Source: Tenebrio molitor
Lineage: Eukaryota; Arthropoda; Insecta; Coleoptera; Tenebrionidae
Assembly: GCF_963966145.1 (NCBI RefSeq)
Contig: NC_091049.1
Span: 14,384,001-14,448,000 of the forward strand
Reading direction: 5' to 3'
DNA: 64,000 nt
Below the pieces are notes generated by a model. The model saw only the letters and a program-made list of their open reading frames with translations, ran no database searches and was not told where the DNA came from. Shown piece by piece: positions 43,085-53,722 of this stretch. Made by a program: the position numbers and the translations under genes. Numbering within the stretch: the first letter of the stretch is position 1; the number at the start of each line of letters is the position of its first letter.

Positions 43085-44284
43085 CTAGACAGGGCTCTGT
43101 GAAATGTATTTACTGGTAATGAATATCGTATATATAATATTAATATTGTTCTATTAAATTATTATGTTATTCAATTTCAATAACATTTGGGACATTTTTG
43201 TTATAATTTAAAAAAAACTACCTATACCTATTTATACTGGGTGCCCCAAAATTCGCGGACAACTCAATCAGGCAATGTCAACTCGGTTATAAAATAATGA
43301 GAAAAATAATTTAAAAATTCTATACCTTTTAAAAGACACCCAAAAGCATTGTGACCTTTTTAATTAAATTTGTTTAATTATTTAATAACAATGTGTTTAA
43401 GTTTCCGCTATTTATGCGCATAAGTGTAATTCTCACACCGACCAGCTTTGATCTCATTTATTTTACATATTAATTGATATTTTTGTATTAAGGGCGTGAA
43501 GGAGGCGATTCTGGCCCGCGGTGGAATTATAAGCACGAGGCCAGAAGGGCCGAGGGATTATAAGACGCCAAAGGGTCAAAATCGCCGTTCACGCCCGAAA
43601 TGCAAACATTATTTTTTGTAAAATCATTTAAATCCACCTTAAAGCTTTGAAAAAATAAATGACATGATTCGTTCTCAAAAATCAATTGTTGGTTGCCAAT
43701 GTGATGCAACAAATAAAATAGCTATTAAAATTAATTGTAGTTCTTTTAGGCCTTAGGGCGCAAAAGGCATTATTTACGCCCGCAAATCACAGTATAAATG
43801 AGTTCATTTAGATACGATTTTACAAAATAGTAGTTTATTTGACGAGTTTGCGTGGGCCATTTTAAAACGTGAGTTTGGCCCACGAGTGCCAAAAAAGGCC
43901 CAATTTACACACAAACGAGTTGAATACAACGTTTTTTTTTTTATTCGACGAGCCCCTTAAAGGCTCCAAATCGCTTAAAACCTTTAAAATTAGCTTGACG
44001 TTTCGCTTTGACAAGTTGTGACATTTATCAAAATCCGTTCACATAGGAGAAAATTCTCAAATTCTGAGTGTCGAACAAAAAAAATATTTTCACTATTTGT
44101 CTTTTACTAGCCAGTGGCGGTACACAGTTAACTGGGTAAATTTGCAAATTACGCGGTACTCCCGCGCATGCGCAGAATGATCAGTCGGAACCTCGACTGG
44201 TCCGGATTTAGACGCTTGTGTGGTCATCACGTTGAAGCTGTCGTTTGCAGTTTGCGTGTTTGCATTCTTTTGTGTTTTGTGAAA
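43085..44284. other. Spacer with small repeats
   Basis: Contains a lone mariner-like end (TGGGTGCCCCAAAATTCGCG near 43230), a hairpin MITE at 43492-43596, a small GGGCG...CGCCC palindrome (43754-43785) and another hairpin around 43838-43930 with GGGCC/GGCCC arms. No gene. Confidence 0.5.
43492..43596. repeat. 105-bp hairpin MITE
   Basis: The arms GGGCGTGAAGGAGGCGATTC and GGGCGTGAACGGCGATTTTG (read inward) are inverted, with GGCCC/GGGTC further in. Confidence 0.65.
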
Positions 44285-47141
44285 ATGAAGAGCACTGTTC
44301 CAAACTGTAAAAGCTCGCAACATTTTGATTGGAATTTAAGTTTTCAGTGATTTCCGAAAAAACAAAAACGCTAAAGCAGTTTGCGTGAACGATTATTTTT
44401 AAGATGAAAAAAAAAAACGCGTTATTTTTAGGCGGGAAGAATGGATTAGGGCTTATGGCTTAGAGGATCTGGTAGACGAAAAGGGCCTGATGTATTTCAA
44501 TACGAAACGTGTTTGTATGTAGTTTGCATTTTGAAGATACATGTTTTACCCCCTCAAAAGGGTTAGATGAAATGGCTATACCAACTATTTTTGGAGTCTC
44601 CAATAATATATAATTAGTGAGTCACGCCGAAGCAGGTTCTAGAGAATGGACGGTAAAGTTATCAATAATAACGTTAGAACTTAATTGAAGCAGTAATGCT
44701 AATTTGTCGTAAAGGCATCAACCAGTGAGGAAGCAGGTACAAGCAGAATGGTAGAGATGAGCACAGCAACATCCCCTCAATACGAAAATGCACAAGCCTC
44801 TGAAGTCGAAGCACAAAATCCACAAACAGCTGATGTGCAGGTAAGAAACAAGCAAGCAATACACTTTATGCCAAAGCTAAATGGTAATATTTTAATTTTA
44901 GTCTGCTACACCTCCAGAGGTAGATACTTCTACTAGCCAGGTAGACAAAGAGTGCCAGACACCCACTTCAATGTCTGCCAACACGCCAAGAAAACGAAAC
45001 TTACGAGGCAAGTTACATGCGGCACACACAAGAACTGGTCGGCTGAAAAAGCGTTTGCAGTGCACATCTCCACCTAAAAGTCATCTGGAGCATATTATTA
45101 AAGAGGACTTGATTCTTCTGGCAAAACGTTTTTTACCTGAGGAATGCACATGGTTTTTGAATCTTCAAATTGGCCTTCTGGCCAACTCTCGAGGAAATCG
45201 CTATGCTCCTGAATTGAAACGTTTTGCTTTGATTTTATATTTTTTGAACCCAAAAGCATACAAATATTCGAAGCAAACGTGTTGTTTACCTTCAATCAGT
45301 GTCTTACATCGTCAACTTGGCAAATTTTAAATAACCACTGGCTTGAACGAGTGCATATTATATCTATTGGAATATAAATTCAAAAGTTTAAAGCCCATTC
45401 AAAAGCACTGTACTCTATGTGTAGATGAAATTGCACTAAAGTCACATTTGTTTTATAACCGCAAACTTGATACTATTGTGGGGATCAAAGATTTGGAGCA
45501 CAATAATAAACAACTCATGCCAGCTAGAAACGCATTGGTATTTATGATCAAGAGCTTGTGTGGTGGCTGGAAACAATCAGTTGCATACTAATTTGTGGGA
45601 AGTTCTTGTCCAGCTGCAGACATGGCACCTCTTGTTTTCGAGACAATTGACAAATTAGAAACAATTGGTATGTTGTCTTGTCTTGCATATGACTTTCAAA
45701 TAAATTATGTTTGATTTAGGTATCGAAGTGTACTGCCTCATAGTCATAAATGATCAAGGTTCCAATTTTATTCAATTAATGTCACTGTTAGATGTAACAA
45801 GGGAGCATCCTTACTTTGAAGTAAATTCTCGGAAAATTTTTGCAATGTATATGTGCCATTTGATTAAATCACTACGTAATAATTTAATCAAATATTGTTA
45901 CAATTTTGATGGTAAGATTGCCTCATGAGAGCACTTACGCCTTCTGTAATCTGACCTTAAGAGACGAAACCTACGTCACCACACAGTATCAGCTGCTATG
46001 GAAACTGTTAGCTTTTAATCTTAAAAGCTTAAATAATAATGCGTCCGCACTGAACGAGGCGCGTGGTCAATCTGCTGCGGTGCGGTGCGTACTTAAGAAT
46101 GTGTAAGACTAGCATTATTATGCAGAATCACCACTTGGACACGTAATGCGGTACGTTTTGGCGCTAACAGAAACATATATCGCTTTTGGAATGCTACCCG
46201 CGGCGGCTATAAGAACTGCCCATTTCTTCGCAACGATCAATAACTTCTTTGATTTATTTAGTTCCAGACTTAAAGGACCTTCATGTTTGCAGTCGGCCTT
46301 CACAAAGGCTTCTGTCCAACTACAACTTTTGCAAGAGTGTAAACATCTTTTTGAAAATTTGACAGTCAACACTTATAAAGGCGGCAGCAATGTGACTTCC
46401 ACTATTAAGTGTATTAAGGGTCTCCTTCAGTGTATTTCAGCTTTCCCCATGTTGTTTGATTATTTAAAATAACAGGGGATCTCGTTTCTGTTAACAAGGA
46501 GGCTAACCCAAGATGGAATTGAAAATTTTTTCGGAACTGTGAGACAACAGAGTGGAAATGCGCTCAACCCCACACCGATACAGTTCCAACGTGCATTTAA
46601 AAAACCATTCAGAATCTTATAACTGTGCAGATGAAGATTTTGAAAACACCCTAAAAGACAATGTAGCTACAACTACTGGGCTGCTGTTTGGGGCACCTAT
46701 TGTCACTGAAACACAGTCCTTCAACACTACACTAGACCAGGTTGTGACTGATTTGCAAGAATTGTCAACCAAAAACTGTTACACGTGGGTACATTTACAA
46801 CAAATGCTGGAAGGGCTGGTATTCCAGAATCGACAAATATTTTTACCAGTTTTAAAGCATACAGGACCAAGACTGGGACCACTTTTGGAGTTCTACAAAA
46901 TCCACATCCTGATTTTTATAATTATATTACTGAACTGGAAGTCGCTTTTGTAAATCATTTTGACGAAGCTTTAAATTCGGCGCAAGTGGGTCAATTTTTA
47001 CTCAATGTGTGCAGAACGTTTCGTTTATTCACCCTTGCTCTAAATTTCCCCAGCGTTTTGCCATTTGTTTATAAGAACACGTATATTTTACGCCTTGAAG
47101 TTTTTCAACAGAGATTTGAGCTCCACGGCACATTCCCGTAA
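44285..47141 (+). pseudogene. P-element-like transposase (THAP family), copy B
   Basis: The THAP finger is split: exon 1, MKSTVPNCKSSQHFDWNLSF (44285), and exon 2 from 44432 (REEWIRAYGLEDL, SLHFEDTCF, AIPTIFG) after an intron ending TTTTTAG. A Ser/Thr-rich linker exon (44716-44840, donor GTAAGA) and exon 44903 follow. The HTH part is ELKRFALILYFLNPKAYKYS. The core has LCVDEIALKSH (Asp 1) and VINDQGSNF (Asp 2), with an intron at 45668-45719. Then come TRRLTQDGIENFFGTVRQQS and a C-terminus with PHPDFYNYITELE. Lesions: TAA at 45328 and 45589, breaks near 45935-46120, 46470 and 46790. Longer than copy A because THAP is present. Confidence 0.85.
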
Positions 47142-47644
47142 AAATAAATTGCTCATTTTGCAACACTTGTAATTACTTATATTAAATACCTACCTACCGA
47201 ACAGTAGTTTTATTTAAACATATTTTTACTTTTGTAGGTCAAGTAATTCTATGTTTTATTATTTAAATCAATTAACTTATTTACATTGTTCCAACAAAAT
47301 TTATTAAACGGGTTTTTTAGAATGTTTCTATTTCTTTATTTCCAAATGATATTAATAAATATGTATAAATGTTATTAACTTCTGCATCATTTCCATCAAA
47401 TGTATTTATAAAAAATGAACTCAATGATGTTCAGTTGAAAATTTTAATTTATTTGTTCTGAACCGAGGTTCGTAGTTTTAAATCGTTCGAACCAGGCGGG
47501 GAAACAAGAGAGACGACCGTTGTCGGACAAAGACGAGGAATTACACCATCGAGTTCAAAGTACCGACGAGAGAGTGCAGTATCTGCATCCTCCCTAATCT
47601 GTGGTTATGTAGTAACGTGCACCAAATCTAAAATATCTAAGGTC
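47142..47644. other. Spacer
   Basis: No gene recognised. AT-rich, then a more GC-rich stretch at 47460-47600. Confidence 0.45.
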
Positions 47645-47744
47645 TGATTCACACAAGGTCATGTCCACTATTACCATGAAAGTTAGACAATATGTGTGTA
47701 ATAGTGGACATGTAGTCTGCATTTGGGGGTGTAATAATGGACTT

Positions 47745-48392
47745 TGTAGCGACCCAAAGTTGTAGTGCGCCGAGCGGTCACCAGAGTAGCGCCCTCGTCG
47801 CCTCCCTAACATCTGATCATTTCCGCAACTTCCCTTCTACCCACCTCTCCCATCGTCCGACCCTATAAATTGCAGCACATCACGCAGAAGAGCTAAGACT
47901 ATTCTTCTGCTCCGATCGGAAAGCGCCCTAGGGGACATCCATCCGGACATTGGAATAGCTCTGCCCCAGAAGCTCCCCCGGCGGAAAAGCTGGACGGACG
48001 ATCACTCTTGGCTCCACCTAGACAGCGCCCTCGGGACATCTAACCGGACCTTGAGCAGCTCCGCTCCGGAAACGCTCCCTAGGTGGACGAATCGGACGAA
48101 AGTCCTTCCCTCAACCCATCCTTGTTGTTTGTTTACATTTTTTTACTGAATAAAGCCTGTGTTTTCTCCACCGTGTTGCATCGGAATCGAACCCTTCCCA
48201 AACATCCTAAGCGCATCATCACCAAGTACCATCCCACTTGGGCCGGATACAGAAAAGGATTGTTATAAGTGGCACCCAACTTGGGCCGGCGACCCAAAGA
48301 AGTGTTACAAGTGACTCCAACGTAAGGCCCGAACCCGGAAGGTGCTGCAGCTGTCGACCCACGACGGTACCGATACCCAAAGGATTGTTACA
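47745..48392 (+). repeat. Solo LTR, 648 bp, of a Gypsy-type element
   Basis: Begins TGTAGCGACCCAAAG, ends ATTGTTACA, and ACTT flanks both sides (47741-47744 and 48393-48396). It has a TATA box (CCCTATAAATTG near 47869) and AATAAA at about 48149. The end region repeats an LTR-end/primer-like module (TTGTTATAAGTGGCACCCAA, then GTGTTACAAGTGACTCCAA). Orientation plus by these signals. Confidence 0.75.
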
Positions 48393-48433
48393 ACTTGTTT
48401 AAAAGTGTGTTTTTCATTTCAGATAAGACAAAG

Positions 48434-50365
48434 ATGTCTCGACAATATCGTAATAAAGGGCGAAGAGGAACATACAGCCTCAATGTTCTGCACATGGCGT
48501 TGGATGAAGTTAAAAGGGGATGCATCTTAAGAGATGTGGCAGAGAGGTACAACATACCGAAATCCATCTTGGGAAAATATCGTAACACAAATCTGGATGA
48601 AGTACGCGTTGGTGCAGGCCGAAAAACAACACTAAAAAAAGAAGATGAGGATGCATTGGCAAAATGTTTATTTGAAAGTGGAAAGTACGGTTACGGACTG
48701 ACAAAGCAGGTGATATTCAAATTTGTAGAAGAATTGTGCCAATTGAAGGATATTCAATGGAATGGAAATGATACATATGCCCCAGGTAGGGAATGGTATG
48801 CCCGTTTTATGAAAAAGCACCCTGAGCTTTCTGTAAGGAAAGGAGAAAGTATGAGCGCCCAAAGACTAAGAGGTGCAGATCCTTTTACAATTCAGGAATG
48901 GTACAGAAAATTGCAGATTGCGCTGAAGAACGAGAAAATAACAAGTGGCCATTATATATTTAACTGCGATGAAACGGGATTTAATCACGACCCCAAAGAT
49001 GTTAAGCTTATAGCACCAAAAGGTCAAAAACGTGTTTCGAAAAACATCTCTGGATCCGGAAAAAAAATACTACCGTTCAGGCTTGTGGTAATGCGGGTGG
49101 GGTGAAATTACCACCTTTTATAATTTTTAAAGGAAAATATATTTGGCAGAGTTGGATACCCAAAGATGACTATCTTGGCACCACATTCGCAGCCAAGAAA
49201 AAAGGTTGGATGGAAGGTGAATTGTTTGTCAAATGGTTTAGAGAAGTTTTCCTTCCTTTTATAAAGTCACCTGAAGAAAGAAACTACCAAAAAGTCATCT
49301 TAATTTATGACGGTGCTGGGGTTCACACAAATTTCGAATTATCAAAACTTGCTGTAGATAATAGTGTGATTTTATTCAAGTTACCAGCTAATGTAACACA
49401 TTACATGCAACCGTTTCACAAAACGGTTTTTAAAAGCATTAAATCTAAATGGAATGAGGAAATGCTAAAATTTAATCGTGACTTTCCTGGAAGGATTCTA
49501 CCAAATGAGGAATTTTCTAAACTGTTTGGGAACAGGCATTCAAATCAGAAAATTTAATTTCTGGATTTAGATCCACAGGAATTTTTCCCGTGGATTTTCA
49601 TAAATTTCCAGAAGCATACGATATTTTTAAATTACAAAAATTTAAAGATTATGAGAGACAAAAAAAAACGACTTCAGTGAATTTAAATGATATCCCACCA
49701 CAAAGCGTAAGTAATTTAAATGTTAATCATCTGCCAGGACCAAGTTATTTAACTGATGATCAGCAGCCAGGACCAAGTCATTTAAATAATGTTCAGCAGC
49801 CAGGGCCAAGTCATTTAAATGATGGTCAGCAGCCAGGACCAAGTCATTTAAATGGTGCCTCAGCAGCCAGGGCCAAGTCGTTTAGATGATAATTAGCAAC
49901 CGAGACCCCATGACTTTGAAAACTTTATAAGACTGAAATTGAGAGAAAATTTAAGAAAAAAAGCTCCAGAAACACAGAAAAGAAAAAGGTTGTCTGATAA
50001 TGTAGAGGCTATTTTAACATCTAAGAAGGCGTTACGTATTCATGAACAAAAAACAGCAATAAAAAAACAAGATTACGGTCTCAAAGAAAAGTTCAAAAAA
50101 GCATATCACTTCTAAGAGGAGGTATTCGTTTTCTTCATCAACAAGCTCTGAATCCGAAACGGAGATGATCTCAGAAAGCGAAAACCAAAAACCTGCACCC
50201 AATCAAATCAAAACTGGGTCCTATGCAGTTGTAGAATTTTCCTATGATGGGAATTCCAAGAAAAAAACTATTAGAAACTTTCCTGCATTTGTGAAAAAGT
50301 TTGCTTTAGATGAGCATGAAGTTCACTGTATGCGATCATACAAGGGAAAAAAAGATACAAATTAA
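48434..50365 (+). pseudogene. pogo/Tigger transposase
   Basis: Starts MSRQYRNKGRRGTYS after a probable 3' splice site (TTTCATTTCAG at 48422). A psq-type HTH (LHMALDEVKRGCILRDVAER) and a CENP-B-like HTH (GREWYARFMKKHPELSVRKG) are followed by a DDE domain: FNCDETGF (Asp 1), ILIYDGAGVH (Asp 2; usually DGHxSH), and LPANVTHYMQPFHKTVF, where the third Asp is His. Frameshifts near 49075 and 49530. The tail has four PGPSHLN-type nonapeptide repeats (49735-49870), then a basic region (49920-50115) and a C-terminal block with SYAVVEFSYDGNSKKK ending at 50365. Confidence 0.85.
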
Positions 50366-50871
50366 AACTGTGTTGGATAAACCAAATATCTTTAGAGGAA
50401 GGCACGCTTTCTCCGTAAATATAGTTTAATATTATATTTATTATAAAAGAGAGAAGAACCACATTTTTGTTGCTTTACTGTTGAATGTGAAGGATAATTT
50501 ATTTGTAACTTTTTTTACCTTTCTATAACTTTTTTAAATAAAAAGATATCAAAAGGAACGACGAGGCATTTCAATTGTGGTGATTTATGAATTGTCCCCT
50601 ATTGAGCGCATATTTAAAGCCCTGTCTATAGGTGAGTTATAAGCCATGTCCACTATAACCCCGAGTGTGTAATAGTGGACAAAAATTATTGAAAAACTAA
50701 AAAAAATAATTAAACCGCTCCATTAAGAAAATCGTTTTTTTGAGATTACGGTTTAGATAGACACATTAAAGATATTATTTTGCCCCAAATTTGTACTGCA
50801 AGTGTAACCAGTTTAAAAAAAAATACCCTTGTCCACAATTACCTCCCGTTCCCCTATGTTACTTTATTTCA

Positions 50872-51259
50872 GAGTCAGGATACTTCACCAGTAACTGAGA
50901 TTCAGGACGAATCAGAACATATGGTCTACAGTGAACATGTGGAAACGCCCCACACAACCTCAAAAAAAAAGGAAATTGAAAGAAAATGTGCCTGCAGACC
51001 CCATAATTGAAAAAACAGTGGCAACGCTACAGGTGTTAGGGAATAGATAGCAAAGTCGCCTACTGCGAAAACGGACGTACAAGTATATGCTGAATATGTT
51101 GCTCGTGAGCTCGCATTCATTGGCGATGATATGCTAGTAAATGATGCAAAACACAGTATAAACAATATTCTCTACGAAGCAAAAAAAAATTGGTTGAACA
51201 TGAAAAAAGAAAATGAACAGTCGCAGAAGGATGCCTTTCTCTTACATGGAGTAAAGTAA
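50872..51259 (+). pseudogene. PIF/Harbinger Myb/SANT-like accessory protein, C-terminal part
   Basis: After a splice-acceptor-like TTTATTTCAG (50871), an exon reads QDTSPVTEIQDESEHMVYSE, with a Lys-rich run. In another frame it goes on with YAEYVARELAFIGDDMLVND and HSINNILYEAKKNWL, ending TAA at 51257-51259. Such acidic linker plus BESS-like C-termini occur in the Myb/SANT (MADF-like) protein that Harbinger elements encode beside the nuclease. It converges on the transposase at 51316, the usual arrangement. The DNA-binding domain is not found upstream. Confidence 0.55.
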
Positions 51260-51315
51260 ACAAAACTTTATTAAATATAAATATAGAATAATGAAACATA
51301 TAATAATTACAGTGA

Positions 51316-52190
51316 TTAAAAATTAAATTTCTTTATTGCCTTCCAGTGCCATGGTACAAATCCTTCATTATTAAAATAATTTGGGAAGCACTTCCGGATT
51401 TGTATTGGTCCATCAGCAGACCTGTTGACTGCGCATTTTTCCAAATTTGTCATGTATACATTAGATCGCCAATCCCCTTCAGTAAAGCTGATGTTAGTTG
51501 TGTTTTCACCATCAATGCCACCCATGTAAAATTTTTTCCATTCTTTTGTTTAATGTAATTATGAAGGGCACAGAAAGCTAAGGTTATACTTTGGACTTTT
51601 CCGACATGCGAATTTATGTCTCGCTGTAAAATCCGAAATCTGTTGGCGAGTATCCCAAACGCATTTTCCACCACCCTTCGAGCACGACTTAGCCTGTAAT
51701 TAAAAACTTTTTCCTCTTGACAAGACTTTTGTCCACAAGGTTTCATCATGCGCTTGGATAGACGAAATGCATCATCAGCCACAATAACTAATGGAACTTT
51801 TTGGTTGATTTCGGCAAAGTTGCATCTTCTGGAAAATCACGTTTCTTTCTATAGCTTTGCATCAAGAGCTATTACTGTAAACGCCCCCATCACTAGCACG
51901 ACCATTGCATCCAACGTCAACATAAGTAAACTTGTAATCAGCGTCCACTAATGCCACTAATATTGTGCTATTGAATTGTTTATAATTATAGTAAAATGAG
52001 CCGTCCGCTTTTCTTGCTCTAAATGCAATATGCTTTCCGTCAAGTGCACCCAAGCAGTTTGGAAAGTTCCATTCTTTTTCAAATCTTCTCGCAATTGTTA
52101 TTATTGTTATTCTCATTCTTTGTCTTTGGTGTTTTCAAGTATTCATCTTTTAAAACATTGTAGATAGCATCAACAGTTTCTGGAATTAAG
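51316..52190 (-). pseudogene. PIF/Harbinger transposase (HARBI1-like DDE nuclease)
   Basis: Minus strand from about 52190: IPETVDAIYNVLKDEYLK, then WNFPNCLGALDGKHIAF (Asp 1), YYNYKQFNSTILVALVDADY and YVDVGCNGRASDGGVY (Asp 2). After a frameshift near 51840 come ADDAFRLSKRMMKP, RLSRARRVVENAFGILANRF (Glu) and FCALHNYIKQKNG. All three catalytic residues are visible, though spread over two frames with a stop near 52090. The stop codon is near 51316. Confidence 0.85.
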
Positions 52191-52553
52191 TATAATTGAT
52201 AGTGAAGGGACAGAAGGGAAGGAATAACTTAAACTTCAAAATGTTTCTCCTGTTGCTAGATATCTCAACGTTACCAGTAGCCTGTGACATATAAAGTATT
52301 AATTTTAAATTAAATGAATACGTGTAATAATAAACCTGGGACCCCGGGAGATAATGGCGGCGGTCGACTCAAACTCCACCGTCAACTGCATCGCCGCTCA
52401 GCTGTCACCAACGACTGCAACGTCCACCTGGAGCTGGCACAATTTAGTCACGTCCTTCACCTCCATGCGGCCATGTTTACAATTTATTAGAAAGTGAATT
52501 TCCCGTAATTATCGTTAAAAATGGTGTAGTACACTAATCCGGAGTTAACAGAC
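52191..52553. other. Spacer
   Basis: No gene. A GC-rich stretch at 52335-52470 is unlike its surroundings but unassigned. Confidence 0.4.
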
Positions 52554-53107
52554 ATGGTGCTCATCTACGGGGAAGCTTTATCAAATGCTGATGCAACCAG
52601 GCGTTTGTATATAGATACATGAAGAGACTTCCCGTCGCCAAGTTCCCTGTGCACGTACCTTTGTGAATGCTGTCCAACATTTAAGGGATTATGGTACTTT
52701 TTGTCCTGTCCTGTCCTGTTGACGAAGAACCGAATGTTAGTTGCCGACGACTTGCATTACGAATTGACGTTTCCAGTTTTACAATTTGGAGAACGCCGCA
52801 CGAACAGGGATTACATCCTTATGATCTTCAACGCGTCCAACATTTAAAATCAGAAGATCCACCACGTCGCATTCCATTTTGTCAATGGCTTCTTCAATAG
52901 GTCGTAATTGACCAGTTTTATCGAAAGCTCGTTCCCCGGACTTAAACCCTTGTGACTTTTTTATGGGGCCATTTAAAACAGATTGTGTATGAGACTCCAG
53001 TTGACATCGAGGCAACTCGAGAAAATTCTGACATGTTGATATGGCTCGAAGGGCACACAAGAGCGTGCATCGATTGCGGAGGGCGTCATTTCAAACATTT
53101 AAATTAA
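52554..53107 (+). pseudogene. Mariner-like transposase, internally deleted
   Basis: Starts MVLIYGEALSNADATRRLY (DUF4817-like), then in a second frame NVSCRRLALRIDVSSFTIWR and GLHPYDLQRVQHLKSEDPP with RRIPFCQWLL, the two helix-turn-helix parts. It then jumps to the C-terminus, TPVDIEATRENSDMLIW and DCGGRHFKHLN, stop at 53105-53107. Most of the DDE core is absent, although TLVTFLWGHLK recalls the FFLWGxLK block. Same family type as 14991-15445. Confidence 0.75.
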
Positions 53108-53363
53108 AGGTTAGTGCCCTTGATTAAGTGTGGTGCGTAACTTCAATGTCACTCTCACTTACTACGAATAAAGAATTGGTTTATGCTTGACTATCTAAGT
53201 TTTTATTTTCTTTCGATTTTAATGTACGCACGCAGACATTGGCGGGTACTAGAATTTACGATCAAACTAATTAAAATTTTATGTGGGTTTAGAAAGATTT
53301 TTCAAAAAAATGGTAAATAGAAAAGTAATTTGTTTTGATGAGTTCTATCACCGTTTAAATTGA

Positions 53364-53715
53364 ACAAGAGTGTCTGGCGGTAGTGTTCGCGGTCAAGAAA
53401 TATCGTCCGTACCTCGAGGACAAACCATTCTTGTTCCCGCAGGAGTTCAACTTCCGCGTCGAGCACTGTCCCGGGAACGAGTTGCCAGACGTGTTGTCCC
53501 GCCAACCAGAGGATGCCGAAGTGCCGGACGACGCCATAGCCATAGACGTCCCGACCCTACTGGACGAAGTGAAGGCCGCCCAGCTCGCCGATTCGGGCTT
53601 TCCAGGGGTCCTGGAACGCTGGCGACGCATCCGCGAGGAGGGCCCACGAGAACCAGGAGAACGGAGTTTCCCCGCGGTCTACGACGTCGTCGACGGTCAT
53701 CTCGTGAAATGGGTT
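53364..53715 (+). pseudogene. Gypsy pol fragment (RNase H to integrase start)
   Basis: GC-rich. Reads ECLAVVFAVKKYRPYLED, then, with about 25 residues missing, FLFPQEFNFRVEHCPGNEL and PDVLSRQPEDAEVPDD, the end of RNase H and the linker to integrase. The same frame runs on without a stop into a THAP fragment of P-like copy C (53723 on), making a fortuitous 149-codon fusion frame. The rest of the retroelement is absent. Confidence 0.75.
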
Positions 53716-53722
53716 ATCAAAA

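Larger units (their letters stand above)
47645..50842 (+). mobile_element. pogo/Tigger element, approximate limits
   Basis: The transposase gene (48434-50365) is bracketed by six copies of a 12-bp motif, GTCCACTATTAC, or its reverse: 47663, 47698 and 47731 on the left, 50648, 50669 and 50831 on the right. They look like transposase-binding or terminal repeats, but exact ends and the TA duplication were not established. A solo LTR (47745-48392) is inserted in the 5' part. Confidence 0.5.
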
